64,000 bases of DNA from Echeneis naucrates (Eukaryota; Chordata; Actinopteri; Carangiformes; Echeneidae), in contig NC_042514.1 in NCBI RefSeq assembly GCF_900963305.1, forward strand, positions 18,628,029-18,692,028, read 5' to 3'. The notes beneath the pieces were generated by a model that did no database searches, was not told where the DNA came from, and saw only the letters and a program-made list of their open reading frames with translations. Positions 29,483-40,436 of this stretch are shown here, piece by piece. The position numbers and the translations under genes were made by a program. Positions within the stretch are counted from its first letter, which is position 1. Every line of letters begins with the position of its first letter.

Positions 29483-29555
29483 TGTTCCTGCCCAGTTTCG
29501 AACTGGGGACCTTTCGCGTGTGAGGCGAACGTGATGACCACTACACTACAGAAAC
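29483..29555 (-). tRNA. tRNA-Val (CAC)
   Basis: The acceptor has one U-G and the other stems are perfect. A TTTTC terminator lies within 10 bp. Confidence 0.92.
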
Positions 29556-29616
29556 CTGTACAGGAGACCCTCTTCCCCTTGATGATGAAATGCCATCGTT
29601 ACTACTGTTGTGATGG

Positions 29617-30333
29617 ACTCCCACGTGCTCTGAAAAGAACAATAGAGAGGCCGACATCCTGAAGCCTGGGCCAGAGTTGTCTGCCTGTTTGGAAATGGCG
29701 CCATGACCCCAGGATCCACCCCTAGGGTGTTGTTCTGAGTTTGAAGAGGAGGGCATTTGCTAGACACCAGCGCCCTCAGCAGGGATCCCCGATGACGTCA
29801 CACAGGTAATAAAGACGCTCCATGGCTCTTGATCTTCGCTTTTTCCCAGTGCCCCGGTTGTGGGAGAGAGCTGTCCCAGCTTTTGTCTGGACCTCTCCAA
29901 TGATATTCTAATTGCTTCAGACAATGGATCAGCCTCCATACTTCTCCTTTTGGATCTTAGTGCTGCTTTCGCAACCATAGATCACAATATTTTACTACAG
30001 AGACTGGAACATGAAATTGGGATTAAAGGAACTGCAATCAGGTGGTTCAAATCCTATTTATCAGATAGACATCAGTTTGTTCATGTTCACAACAGCTCCT
30101 CCTCATGCACTGCAGTCAGTTATGGAGTCCCACAGGTTTGGGTACTTGGACCAATCGTCTTTACGCTTCATCTAGGCACCAAATGCCATCTTTACTACCG
30201 CAATTACACAATGAATTGACCAAACAAACAGCTGAAGCCAACATTTTCTATTCTAATTCAGAGGTAGCACTTACCAAATACACAGGTCATACTCGTTGCA
30301 TTTTTTTTTCATATTAAGAGCCAACAGCAAATC
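29617..30333 (+). mobile_element. Mosaic block: CRE module and L2 RT fragment
   Basis: The CRE is at 29,793-29,800 and the RT fragment at about 29,885-30,180. The module-tail copy of other blocks is missing here. Confidence 0.72.
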
Positions 30334-30406
30334 TGTTTCTACCCAGTTTCAAACTTGGGATCTTTCGCGTGTAATGCAAACGTGATGACCGATACACTAC
30401 GAAAAC
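30334..30406 (-). tRNA. tRNA-Val (TAC), degenerate
   Basis: The loop is ATTACAC, the T loop is TTTGAAA and the acceptor has a mismatch. Confidence 0.6.
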
Positions 30407-30588
30407 CTGCACTGGACACCCCCTTCCCCTTGACGATGAAATGCCATCCTTAATACGAAAATTAAAACAGCAAATGAGAATGCAAGGCAGGAACCAAAAA
30501 CATCGCTAAAGCCAATTTTTCTAATTGAATTAAGAGGTATGCCTTAACTAAAAAGAGATGCTGATTTATTTCCAATTGACAGCAAACA

Positions 30589-30661
30589 TGTTTCCACCCA
30601 GTTTCGAACTGGGGACCTTTTGCGTGTTAGGCGAAGGTGATGACCACTACACTACGGAAAC
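30589..30661 (-). tRNA. tRNA-Val (AAC)
   Basis: Copy of 740 with one further base change at the base of the anticodon stem. Confidence 0.82.
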
Positions 30662-30814
30662 CTGCACGGGTCACTGGCTTCCCCTTGACGATGAAATGCC
30701 AGCGTTACTCCAGCAATTACACAAACAAACAGCTGAGGCCAATTCTCTAAACTAAATCAGAGGTAGCAATAACCAAACACACAGGTCCGGCTTGTGTAGA
30801 GCCGACAGCAAATC

Positions 30815-30887
30815 TGTTTCTGCCCAGGTTCGAACTGGGGACCTTTCGCGTGTGAGGCGAACGTGATGACCACTACACTACAGAAAC
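30815..30887 (-). tRNA. tRNA-Val (CAC)
   Basis: All stems are perfect. Flanks match the TAC gene at 966, but this body carries CAC and an intact box A, as if converted. Confidence 0.9.
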
Positions 30888-31230
30888 CTAAGCACAAGCT
30901 GCTCTGCCCCTTCTGTCAGGTTTAAACCACCTAGAACATGATGAAACAGGGAAGAAAGACAAAGGACAACAGCGCTCATTTTTACTTGCAAGGAGAACAG
31001 ACAGAGATATGTTCAGTTACATTCTCTAACTGCTCTGACGTATCTCTTCCGTTCTCCCCTCTTTATTTCCTTAGGGTGGTCCCTAGTTTGTATGATCTCA
31101 AGTCCTGTAAGAAAAACACAAGTTTCTGCATTCCTGCAGGGTTAGTAAAAGTACAAAAGATACTCATGAGAAGTCTTGAAGTAAAGTATCAGCTGATCTC
31201 TCTACCTTTGTAAAGAAACACAGAAAGTTG
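30888..31230. repeat. Array spacer type X
   Basis: Nearly identical to 1,039-1,381. No gene is seen. Confidence 0.7.
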
Positions 31231-31303
31231 GGTTTCTGCCCAGTTTCGAACTGTGGACCTTTCGCTTGTGAGGCTAACGTGATGACCACAACACTACAGA
31301 AAC
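31231..31303 (-). tRNA. tRNA-Val (CAC), degenerate
   Basis: It has the same stem and box A faults as 1,382, and discriminator C. Confidence 0.6.
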
Positions 31304-31481
31304 CTGCACAGGCAAGCCCCTTCCCCTTGATGATGAAATGCCATCGCTAATACGAAAATTGAAGCAACTGGGAATTCAAGGCAGGAACCAAAAACATCGC
31401 GAAAGCCAATTCTCTAATTGAATTAAGAGGTATGCAGTAACTAAAAAGAAATGCTGTTCTGTTTCCAGCTGACAGCAAACA

Positions 31482-31554
31482 TGTTTCCGCCCAGTTTCGA
31501 ACTGGGGACCTTTCGCGTGTTAGGCAAACGTGATGACCACTACACTACGGAAAC
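31482..31554 (-). tRNA. tRNA-Val (AAC)
   Basis: The acceptor is fully paired. The anticodon stem has one C-to-T change. The equivalent position at 1,633 is a LINE-fused half, so this copy is intact where the other is broken. Confidence 0.87.
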
Positions 31555-31614
31555 CCACACAGGTCACCTCCCTCCGCTTATCAAGAAATGCCATCATTAC
31601 TACTGTTGCGATCG

Positions 31615-31815
31615 CCTCCCACGTGCTTTGAAAAGAACAATCGAGAGGCCTACATCCTGAAGCCTGGGCCAGAGTTGTCTGCCTGTTTGGAAATGGCGCC
31701 ATGACCCCAGGATCCACCCCTAGGGTATGGTTCTGAGTTTGAAGAGGAGGGCATTTGCTAGACACCAGCGTCCTCATCAGGGTTCCCCAATGACGTCACA
31801 CAGGTAATAAAGAAG
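31615..31815. repeat. CRE/AATAAA module, truncated
   Basis: TGACGTCA lies at 31,791-31,798. It ends as at 2,755. Confidence 0.66.
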
Positions 31816-31856
31816 CTCTCTTGCATTTTTTCCATATTAAGAGCCAACAGCAAATC

Positions 31857-31929
31857 TGTTTCTGCCCAGGTTCGAACTGGGGACCTTTCGCGTGTGAGGC
31901 GAACGTGATGACCACTACACTACAGAAAC
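31857..31929 (-). tRNA. tRNA-Val (CAC)
   Basis: All stems are perfect. It is the left boundary of a 1.89-kb tandem duplication. Confidence 0.92.
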
Positions 31930-32065
31930 CTGCCACGGGCACGCCCTTCCCATTGACGATGAAATGCCATCGTTACTTCAAATATTGAAGTCGCTGAGAA
32001 TGTAAGCAACACATCAAAAACATCGCGAAAGCAAATGCTCTAATCGAATTAAGAGGTATGCCTTC

Positions 32066-32204
32066 ACTTCGCTACTTAGACCAATCCTCTTTACGCTTCA
32101 TCTGCTTCCTCTAGGCAACATTATCATGACATCAGACATGTCTTGAACACATACAAGTCTGGATGACCCATAATTTTTTTACTCCTTAATTCTGACAAAA
32201 CTGA
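32066..32204 (+). mobile_element. L2-type LINE fragment
   Basis: Copy of 3,007-3,143. Confidence 0.7.
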
Positions 32205-32734
32205 CATGCCATTGTTACTACAAACATTACAGAAAGTGAGAATGCAAGTGATGCACCAAAAGCATAGTTGAAGCCAATTCTCCAAACTAATTCTGAGGTA
32301 GGCCTGACCTAATACACACATCCTACTCTCCTGCATTAATTCCATAATCAGAGTCCACAACTAATCTGGGTAGTTTTCCAACCCAGCGCTGGTTAAATAG
32401 TGGACCGACTAAACGTTGGGTTAACTTCACCAAACAAACTGGGTCTGTTCATTCAACCCAGGAAGATGGGTTGTTAAAATATCCCTAATATGGCTTATAT
32501 TGACTATAATACTGGATTAATTTCACCCCACTAATGGGATATTATTATTGTTTTTGTTGCTCCACCATATAATGTGAAAAATTATCAAAAAAAGTATAGA
32601 TTTCTCTGGCACAACTGATGGTCATCAGTTTAACTACACATGATCATACTCACACCAGGTCTAGCATTTTCTTGTACATCTTATTGACTATCTGACCTCT
32701 CTGCCTTTGTTAAGAAAGAAAAAAAATTAAGTTC
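32205..32734. repeat. Spacer with AACCCA-rich MITE-like element
   Basis: The element is at 32,380-32,479. The AT-rich remainder is shorter than at 3,144 by a small internal change near 32,565. Confidence 0.6.
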
Positions 32735-32807
32735 TGTTTTTGCCCAGTTTCGAACTGGGGACCTTTCGCGTATTAGGCGAACGTGATGACCACTATACTA
32801 CAGAAAC
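32735..32807 (-). tRNA. Valine-body tRNA with AAT (Ile) anticodon
   Basis: The sequence equals that at 3,686: anticodon and T stems perfect, one acceptor and one D-stem mismatch, T-run downstream. Confidence 0.75.
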
Positions 32808-32985
32808 CTGCACAGGCCAGCCCCTTCCCCTTGATGATGAAATGCCATCGTTACTACGAAAATTTAAGCAACTGAGAATGCAAGGCAAGAACCAAAAACA
32901 TCGCGAAAGCCAATTCTCTAATTGAATTAAGAGGTATGCAGTAACTAAAAAGAAATGCTGCTCTGTTTCCAGCTGACAGCAAACA

Positions 32986-33019
32986 TGTCTCCGTCCAGTT
33001 TCGAACTGGGGACCTTTCA
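32986..33019 (-). pseudogene. tRNA-Val 3' half fused to LINE
   Basis: Same junction as 1,633, with two acceptor changes. Confidence 0.82.
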
Positions 33020-33366
33020 CCACAGAGAAACGCTATCTAATCATAATCAGCCTGGATGGCATTATGTTGGCTTCCAGCTCCACTGTTAGAAACCTTGGTG
33101 GAACCTTTGACCAGGACATGTCCTTTGTCCCTCACATAAAAGAAGTCAGTAGGGCAGCTTTGTTCCACCTGAGAAACATCAGGAAAATCAGAGACATCCT
33201 CTCTCAGGATGATGCAGAAAAACTCGTCCATGCATTTTAACTTTCAGGCTGGACTACTGTAACTCGTTACTATCTAGATGTCCAAACAAATCTCTGAAAG
33301 GCCTCTAGACCTGCTCTTCATGTAAAGTACCTTTATGTCACGTTGTTATGATTTGGCGCAATACAA
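33020..33366 (+). mobile_element. L2-type LINE fragment plus tail
   Basis: Copy of 3,970, with the same one-base loss. Confidence 0.8.
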
Positions 33367-33523
33367 AGACCTGCCCCTCATGTAATTTTACTACGAAAAT
33401 TGAAGCAGCTGAGAATGCAAGGCAAGAACCAAAAACATCGCTAAAGCCAATTTTTCTAATTGAATTAAGAGGTATGCCTTAACTAAAGAGAGATGCTGAT
33501 TTATTTCCAATTGACAGCAAACA

Positions 33524-33596
33524 TGTTTCCGCCCAGTTTCGAACTGGGGACCTTTCGGGTGTGAGGCGAACGTGATGACCACTACACTACGGAAAC
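33524..33596 (-). tRNA. tRNA-Val (CAC)
   Basis: The acceptor is fully paired. One anticodon-stem change (GGGTG on the plus strand). The equivalent gene at 2,172 carries AAC. Confidence 0.82.
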
Positions 33597-33745
33597 CTGC
33601 ACAGGTCACTGCCTTCGCCTTGACAATGAAATGCCATCGTTACTACAGCAATTACACAAACAGCTGAAGCCAATTCTCTAATCTAAATCAGAGGTAGCAA
33701 TAACCAAACACACAGGTCCGGCATGTGTAGAGCCGACAGCAAATC

Positions 33746-33818
33746 TGTTTCTGCCCAGGTTCGAACTGGGGACCTTTCGCGTGTAAGGCGAACGTGATGA
33801 CCACTACACTACAGAAAC
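33746..33818 (-). tRNA. tRNA-Val (TAC), hybrid at duplication junction
   Basis: All stems close. Its 3' side and flank match TAC genes such as 966, while its 5' flank (CTGCCCCGGGCACGCC) matches the CAC gene at 31,857. Confidence 0.88.
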
Positions 33819-33956
33819 CTGCCCCGGGCACGCCCTTTCCATTGACGATGAAATGCCATCGTTACTTCAAATATTGAAGTCGCTGAGAATGTAAGCAACG
33901 AATCAAAAACATCGCGAAAGCAAATGCTCTAATCGAATTAAGAGGTATGCCTTCAC

Positions 33957-34093
33957 TTCGCTACTTGGACCAATCCTCTTTACGCTTCATCTGCTTCCTC
34001 TAGGCAACATTATCATGACATCAGACATGTCTTGAACACATACAAGTCTGGATGACCCATAATTTTTTTACTCCTTAATTCTGACAAAACTGA
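33957..34093 (+). mobile_element. L2-type LINE fragment
   Basis: Second member of the local duplication, matching 32,066-32,204. Confidence 0.7.
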
Positions 34094-34623
34094 CATGCCA
34101 TTGTTACTACAAACATTACAGAAAGTGAGAATGCAAGTGATGCACCAAAAGCATAGTTGAAGCCAATTCTCCAAACTAATTCTGAGGTAGGCCTGACCTA
34201 ATACACACATCCTACTCTCCTGCATTAATTCCATAATCAGAGTCCACAACAAATCTGGGTAGTTTTCCAACCCAGCGCTGGTTAAATAGTGGACCGACTA
34301 AACGTTGGGTTAGCTTCACCAAACAAACTGGGTCTGTTCATTCAACCCAGGAAGATGGGTTGTTAAAATATCCCCAATATGGCTTATATTGACTATAATA
34401 CTGGATTAATTTCACCCCACTAATGGGATATTATTATTGTTTTTGTTGCTCCACCATATAATGTGAAAAATTATCAAAAAAAGTATAGATTTCTCTGGCA
34501 CAACTGATGGTCATCAGTTTAACTACACATGATCATACTCACACCAGGTCTAGCATTTTCTTGTACATCTTATTGACTATCTGACCTCTCTGCCTTTGTT
34601 AAGAAAGAAAAAAAATTAAGTTC
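34094..34623. repeat. Spacer with AACCCA-rich MITE-like element
   Basis: The MITE-like element is at 34,269-34,369. It is nearly identical to 32,205-32,734. Confidence 0.6.
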
Positions 34624-34696
34624 TGTTTTTGCCCAGTTTCGAACTGGGGACCTTTCGCGTATTAGGCCAACGTGATGACCACTATACTACAGAAAC
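34624..34696 (-). tRNA. Valine-body tRNA with AAT (Ile) anticodon
   Basis: As at 3,686, with an added G-G mismatch in the anticodon stem. It marks the start of the 14.62-kb unit. Confidence 0.7.
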
Positions 34697-34874
34697 GTGC
34701 ACGGGCCAGCCCCTTCCCCTTGATGATGAAATGCCATCGTTACTACGAAAATTTAAGCAACTGAGAATGCAAGGCAAGAACCAAAAACATCGCGAAAGCC
34801 AATTCTCTAATTGAATTAAGAGGTATGCAGTAACTAAAAAGAAATGCTGCTCTGTTTCCAGCTGACAGCAAACA

Positions 34875-34909
34875 TGCTTCCGCCCAGTTTCGAACTGGGG
34901 ACCTTTCAC
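34875..34909 (-). pseudogene. tRNA-Val 3' half fused to LINE
   Basis: GCTTCCG-type acceptor strand, as at 22,230 and 49,497. Confidence 0.82.
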
Positions 34910-35256
34910 CACAGAGAAATGCTATCTAATCATAATCAGTCTGGATGGCATTACGTTGGCTTCCAGCTCCACTGTAAGAAACCTTGGTGGAACCTTTGAC
35001 CAGGACATGTCCTTTGTCCCTCACATAAAAGAAGTCAGTAGGGCAGCTTTGTTCCACCTGAGAAACATCAGGAAAATCAGAGACATCCTCTCTCAGGATG
35101 ATGCAGAAAAACTCGTCCATGCATTTGTAACTTTCAGTCTGGACTACTGTAACTCGTTACTATCTAGATGTCCAAACAAATCTCTGAAAGGCCTCTAGAC
35201 CTGCTATTCATGTAAAGTACCTTGATGTCACGTTGTTATGATTTGGCGCAATACAA
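34910..35256 (+). mobile_element. L2-type LINE fragment plus tail
   Basis: This copy keeps an open frame through LDYCNSLLSRCPNKSLKGL. Confidence 0.8.
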
Positions 35257-35413
35257 AGACCTGCCCCTCATGTAATTTTACTACGAAAATTGAAGCAGCT
35301 GAGAATGCAAGGCAAGAACCAAAAACATCGCTAAAGGCAATTCTTTAATCGAATAAAGAGGTATGCATTAACTGGAAAAAAGACGCTGATTTATTTCCAG
35401 CTGACAGCAAAGA

Positions 35414-35486
35414 TGTTTCCGCCCAGTTTCGAACTGGGGACCTTTCACGTGTTAGGCGAACGTGATGACCACTACACTACTGAAAC
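35414..35486 (-). tRNA. tRNA-Val (AAC)
   Basis: The acceptor 5' strand GTTTCAG has one A-G mismatch. The anticodon stem has a G-U. Confidence 0.78.
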
Positions 35487-35705
35487 CTGGATACAAGCGG
35501 CTCCGCCCCTTCCAATCTAATGATTCTGACGTGAACAGGTACTTTCATAAAAGCTGCATTTGCTCTTCCAGTTGCATCACCGAAATTTGGTCTTCCTAAG
35601 AATAGATGCAGATACTGGCAGGTATATTCAATAAAAGTCTTGAAGTGAAGCATCAGCTGACCTCTGACCTCTCTGCCTTTGTTGAAAAAGAATTACAGAA
35701 AATAC

Positions 35706-35778
35706 TGTTCCTGCACAGTTTCGAACTGGGGACCTTCCGCGTGTGAGGCGAACATGATGACCACTACACTACAGAAAC
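35706..35778 (-). tRNA. tRNA-Val (CAC)
   Basis: One T-stem mismatch, one U-G in the acceptor, terminator TTTTC. Confidence 0.8.
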
Positions 35779-35895
35779 CTGCACAGGCCAGCCCCTTCCC
35801 CTTGATGATGAAATGCCATCGTTAATACGAAAATTGAAGCAACTGAGAATGCAAGGCAGGAACCAAAAACATCTGTTTCCAGTTGACTGCAAACA

Positions 35896-35968
35896 TGTTT
35901 CCGCCCAGTTTCGAACTGGGGACCTTTCGCGTGTTAGGCGAACGTGATGACCACTACACTACGGAAAC
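35896..35968 (-). tRNA. tRNA-Val (AAC)
   Basis: All stems are fully paired. Confidence 0.92.
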
Positions 35969-36028
35969 CCGCACAGGTCACCTCCTTCCGCTTATCAAGA
36001 AATGCCATCATTACCACTGTTGCGATAG

Positions 36029-36294
36029 CCTCCCACGTGCTCTGAAAAGAACAATCGAGAATCCTACATCCTGAAGCCTGGGCCAGAGTTGTCTACCTGT
36101 TTTAAAATGGCGCCATGACCCCAGGATCCACCCCTAGGGTATGGTTTTGAGTTTGAACAGGAGGGCATTTGCCAAACGCCAGCGCCCTCAGCAGGGATCC
36201 CCGATGACATCACACAGGTAATAAAAACGCTTCATGGCTCTTGATCTTCGCTTTTTCCCAGTGCCCCAGTTGTGGTAGAGAGCTGTCCCAGCTT
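36029..36294. repeat. Module with altered CRE
   Basis: The CRE reads TGACATCA at 36,205-36,212, as at 24,778 and 50,828. Confidence 0.68.
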
Positions 36295-36758
36295 TCGAGT
36301 AGCAGCAGCGGTGTCCCTGACACCAGAACAATTGCAGTGGTATCAGATGTCGGAAGAGGCCGTCCCACAAGTGTCTCTGGCTTTACATCCTAAACATCAG
36401 GTTAAAGAATTGGGTGGGATGGTAAAACTAGCATTAGCACAGGATGATTGGGTTATCACGGACATTCGCGGAGTACTTTATTCGGCTAGAGCCAACATAT
36501 ACTCAATTCAAGTAGAAGCCGTAGATAGCTCAGTTCTGGAGGAGGCCCAGGTCTCTCGGTTTCAGGGTCTATCATTGACTCTCTACCAGAGTCCCTATGG
36601 GCGCAGGGCCCAACAGAAGTGGGACTGGTGCAATGTGAACCATTAACTTTTGAGGTGAACACCTCTGATCCAGTGTGGATCAATCAGTACCCCCACAAGC
36701 CCCAAGCAGAGGAGGGCATCGCAGACACCATTCAGGGCCTCATATCACAGGGCGTATG
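36295..36758 (+). mobile_element. Fossil retrovirus-like pol fragment
   Basis: Broken passenger copy. Confidence 0.62.
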
Positions 36759-36804
36759 ATCTCTGACCTCTCTGCCGTTGTTGAAAAAGAATAAGTGAAA
36801 ACAC

Positions 36805-36877
36805 AGTTTCTGCCCAGTTTCGAACTGGGGACCTTTCGCGTGTGAGGCGAACGTGATGACCACTACACTACAGAAAC
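36805..36877 (-). tRNA. tRNA-Val (CAC)
   Basis: All stems are perfect, discriminator U, TTTTC downstream. Confidence 0.9.
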
Positions 36878-36994
36878 CTGCACAGGACACCATCTTCCCC
36901 TTGATGATGAAATGCCATCGTTAATACGAAAATTGAAGCAACTGAGAATGCAAGGCAGGAACCAAAAACATCTGTTTCCAGCTGACAGCAAACA

Positions 36995-37067
36995 TGTTCC
37001 CGCCCAGTTTCGAACTGGGGACCTTTCGCGCGTTAGGCGAATGTGATGACCACTACACTACGGAAAC
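36995..37067 (-). tRNA. tRNA-Val (AAC)
   Basis: One U-G in the acceptor. The loop is CTAACGC. Confidence 0.88.
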
Positions 37068-37240
37068 CTGCACTGGTCACTCCCTTCCCCTTGACGATGA
37101 AATGCCATCGTTACTTCGAATATTGCTGACAATGCAAGGGAAGAACCAAAAACATCGCTAAAGGCAATTCTTTAATCGAATTAAGAGGTATGCATTAACT
37201 GGAAAAAAGACGCTGATTTATTTCCAGCTGACAGCAAAGA

Positions 37241-37313
37241 TGTTTCTGCCCAGTTTCGAACTGGGGACCTTGCGCGTGTGAGGCGAATGTGAGGACCACT
37301 ACACTACAGAAAC
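37241..37313 (-). tRNA. tRNA-Val (CAC)
   Basis: The acceptor is perfect. One anticodon-stem mismatch and a D-loop change (GTCCTCAC) that its copy at 51,864 lacks. Confidence 0.78.
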
Positions 37314-37430
37314 CTGCACAGGTCAGCCCCTTCCCCTTGATGATGAAATGCCATCGTTAATACGAAAATTGAAGCAACTGAGAATGCAAGGCAGGAACCA
37401 AAAACATCTGTTTCCAGCTGACAGCAAACA

Positions 37431-37503
37431 TGTTTCCGCCCAGTTTCGAACTGGGGACCTTTCGCGTGTTAGGCGAACGTGATGACCACTACACTACGGA
37501 AAC
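37431..37503 (-). tRNA. tRNA-Val (AAC)
   Basis: All stems are fully paired. Confidence 0.92.
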
Positions 37504-37563
37504 CCGCACAGGTCAGCTCCTTCCGCTTATCAAGAAATGCCATCATTACCACTGTTGCGATAG

Positions 37564-37830
37564 TCTCCCACGTGCTCTGAAAATAACAATCGAGAATCCT
37601 ACATCCTGAAGCCTGGGCCAGAGTTGTCTACCTGTTTGAAAATGGCGCCATGACCCCAGGATCCACCCCTAGGGTATGGTTTTGAGTTTGAACAGGAGGG
37701 CATTTGCCAAACGCCAGCGCCCTCAGCAGGGATCCCCAATGACGTCACACAGGTATTAAAGACGCTTCATGGCTCTTGATCTTCGCTTTTTCCAAGTGCC
37801 CCAGTTGTGGTAGAGAGCTGTCCCAGCTTT
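37564..37830. repeat. CRE/AATAAA module, variant
   Basis: TGACGTCA lies at 37,740-37,747. The following signal reads TATTAAA instead of AATAAA. Confidence 0.68.
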
Positions 37831-38292
37831 CGAGTAGCAGCAGCGGTGTCCCTGAAACCAGAACAATTGCAGTGGTATCAGATGTCGGAAGAGGCCGTCC
37901 CACAAGTGTCTCTGGCTTTACATCCTAAACATCAGGTTAAAGAATTGGGTGGGATGGTAAAACTAGCATTAGCACAGGATGATTGGGTTATCACGGACAT
38001 TCGCGGAGTACTTTATTCGGCTAGAGCCAACATATACTCATTCAAGTAGAAGCCGTAGATAGCTCAGTTCTGGAGGAGGCCCAGGTCTCCCGGTTTCACG
38101 GTCTATCATTGACTCTCTACCAGAGTCCCTATGGGCGCAGGGCCCGACAGAAGTGCGACTGGTGCAATGTGAACCATTAACTTTTGAGGTGAACACCTCT
38201 GATCCAGTGTGGATCAATCAGTACCCCCACAAGCCCCAAGCAGAGGAGGGCATCGCAGACACCATTCAGGGCCTCATATCACAGGGCGTATG
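37831..38292 (+). mobile_element. Fossil retrovirus-like pol fragment
   Basis: Broken passenger copy. Confidence 0.62.
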
Positions 38293-38338
38293 ATCTCTGA
38301 CCTCTCTGCCGTTGTTGAAAAAGAATAACTGAAAACAC

Positions 38339-38411
38339 AGTTTCTGCCCAGTTTCAAACTGGGGATCTTTCGCATGTTAGGCGAACGTGATGACCGATAC
38401 ACTACGGAAAG
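38339..38411 (-). tRNA. tRNA-Val (AAC), degenerate
   Basis: The acceptor has two mismatches (5' CTTTCCG) and the T loop is TTTGAAA. The equivalent gene at 45,345 carries TAC. Confidence 0.55.
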
Positions 38412-38583
38412 CTGCACTGGACACTCCCTTCCCCTTGACGATGAAATGCCATCGTTACTTCGAATATTGCTGACAATGCAAGGGAAGAACCAAAAACATC
38501 GATAAAGGCAATTCTTTAATCGAATTAAGAGGTATGCATTAACTGGAAAAAAGACGCTGATTTATTTCCAATGACAGCAAAGA

Positions 38584-38656
38584 TGTTTCCGCCCAGTTTC
38601 AAACTGGGGACCTTTCGCGTGTTAGGCGAACGTGATGACCACTACACTACGGAAAC
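38584..38656 (-). tRNA. tRNA-Val (AAC)
   Basis: Stems are perfect, but the T loop TTTGAAA loses the box B invariant C. Confidence 0.72.
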
Positions 38657-38876
38657 CTGAATGCAAGCTGCTCCGCCCCTTCCAATCTAATTTTTTCTGA
38701 CGTGAACAGGTACTTTCATACAAGCTGCATTTGCTCTTCCAGTTGCATCACCGAAATTTGGTCTTCCTAAGAATAGATGCAGATACTGGCAGGTATACTC
38801 ACGAGAAGTCTTGAAGTGAAGCATCAGCTGACCTCTGACCTCTCTGCCTTTGTTGAAAAAGAATTACAGAAAATAC

Positions 38877-38949
38877 TGTTCCTGCCCAGTTTCGAACTGG
38901 GGACCTTTCGCGTGTGAGGCGAACGTGATGACCACTACACTACAGAAAC
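38877..38949 (-). tRNA. tRNA-Val (CAC)
   Basis: One U-G in the acceptor, otherwise perfect. Terminator TTTTC within 10 bp. Confidence 0.92.
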
Positions 38950-39010
38950 CTGTACAGGGCACTCTCTTCCCCTTGATGATGAAATGCCACCGTTACTACT
39001 GTTGCGATCG

Positions 39011-39905
39011 CCTCCCACGTGCTCTGAAAAGAACAATAGAGTGGCCTACATCCTGAAGCCTGGGCCAGAGTTGTCTGCCTGTTTGGAAATGGCGCCATGA
39101 CCCCAGGATCCACCCCTAGGGTGTGGTTCTGAGTTTGAAGAGGAGGGCATTTGCTAGACGCCAGCGCCCTCAGCAGGGATCCCCGATGACGTCACACAGG
39201 TAATAAAGACGCTCCATGGCTCTTGATCTTCGCTTTTTCCCAGTGCCCCGGTTGTGGGAGAGAGCTGTCCCAGCTTTTGTCTGGACCTCTCCAATGATAT
39301 TCTAATTGCTTCAGACAATGGATCAGCCTCCATACTTCTCCTTTTGGATCTTAGTGCTGCTTTCGACACCATAGATCACAATATTTTACTAGAGACTGGA
39401 ACATGAAATTGGGATTAAAGGAACTGCAATAAGGTGGTTCAAATCCTATTTATCAGATAGACATCAGTTTGTTCATGTTCACAACAGCTCCTCCTCATGC
39501 ACTGCAGTAAGTTATGGAGTCCCACAGGTTTGGGTACTTGGACCAATCGTCTTTACGCTTCATCTAGGCACCAAATGCCATCTTTACTACCGCAATTACA
39601 CAATGAATTGACCAAACAAACAGCTGAAGCCAACATTTTCTATTCTAATTCAGAGGTAGCACTTACCAAATACACAGGTCATACTCGCTCCACGGCTCTC
39701 GATCTTCGCTGTTTCCCAGTGCCCCGGTTGTGGGAGAGAGCTGTTCCAGCTTTCGTCTGGACCTCTGATTGTTGCATCACCGAAATTTGCTCTTCCTACG
39801 AATAGACGCAGATACTGGCAGGTCTACTCACGAGAAGTCTTGAAGTGAAGCATCAGCTGATCTCTGAGCTCTCCGCCGTTGTTGAAATAGAATAACTGAA
39901 AACAC
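39011..39905 (+). mobile_element. Mosaic block: CRE module, L2 RT fragment, module-tail copy
   Basis: The CRE is at 39,187-39,194 and the RT fragment at about 39,265-39,560, with a small deletion after ATATTTTACT that breaks its frame. Confidence 0.74.
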
Positions 39906-39978
39906 AGTTTCTGCCCAGTTTCGAACTGGGGACCTTTCGCGTGTGAGGCGAACGTGATGACCACTACACTACAGAAAC
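39906..39978 (-). tRNA. tRNA-Val (CAC)
   Basis: All stems are perfect, discriminator U. Confidence 0.9.
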
Positions 39979-40151
39979 CCGCACAGGACACCCTCTTCCC
40001 CTTGACGATGAAATGCCATCGTTACTTCGAATATTGCTGACAATGCAAGGGAAGAACCAAAAACATCGCTAAAGGCAATTCTTTAATCGAATTAAGAGGT
40101 ATGCATTAACTGGAAAAAAGACGCTGATTTATTTCCAGCTGACAGCAAAGA

Positions 40152-40224
40152 TGTTTCCGCCCAGTTTCGAATTGGGGACCTTTCGCGTGTGAGGCGAACG
40201 TGATGACCACTACACTACAGAAAC
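40152..40224 (-). tRNA. tRNA-Val (CAC)
   Basis: One T-stem mismatch (CCCAA/CTGGG) and one U-G in the acceptor. Confidence 0.8.
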
Positions 40225-40436
40225 CTGTACAGGACACCCTCTTCCCCTTGATGATGAAATGCCACCGTTACTACTGTTGTGATGGCCCTTGTTGGCCATC
40301 GTTAATACGTAAATTGAAGCAATTGAGAATGCAAGGCAAGAACCAAAAACATCGCGAAAGCCAATTCTCTAATTGAATTAAGAGGTATGCAGTAACTAAA
40401 AAGAAATGCTGCTCTGTTTCCAGCTGACAGCAAACG

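Larger units (their letters stand above)
31857..35256. repeat. 1.89-kb tandem duplication
   Basis: 31,857-33,745 and 33,746-35,256 match at an offset of 1,889 bp, with few differences, and both start inside a tRNA. Similarity ends after the LINE tail at about 35,256-35,330. Confidence 0.85.
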
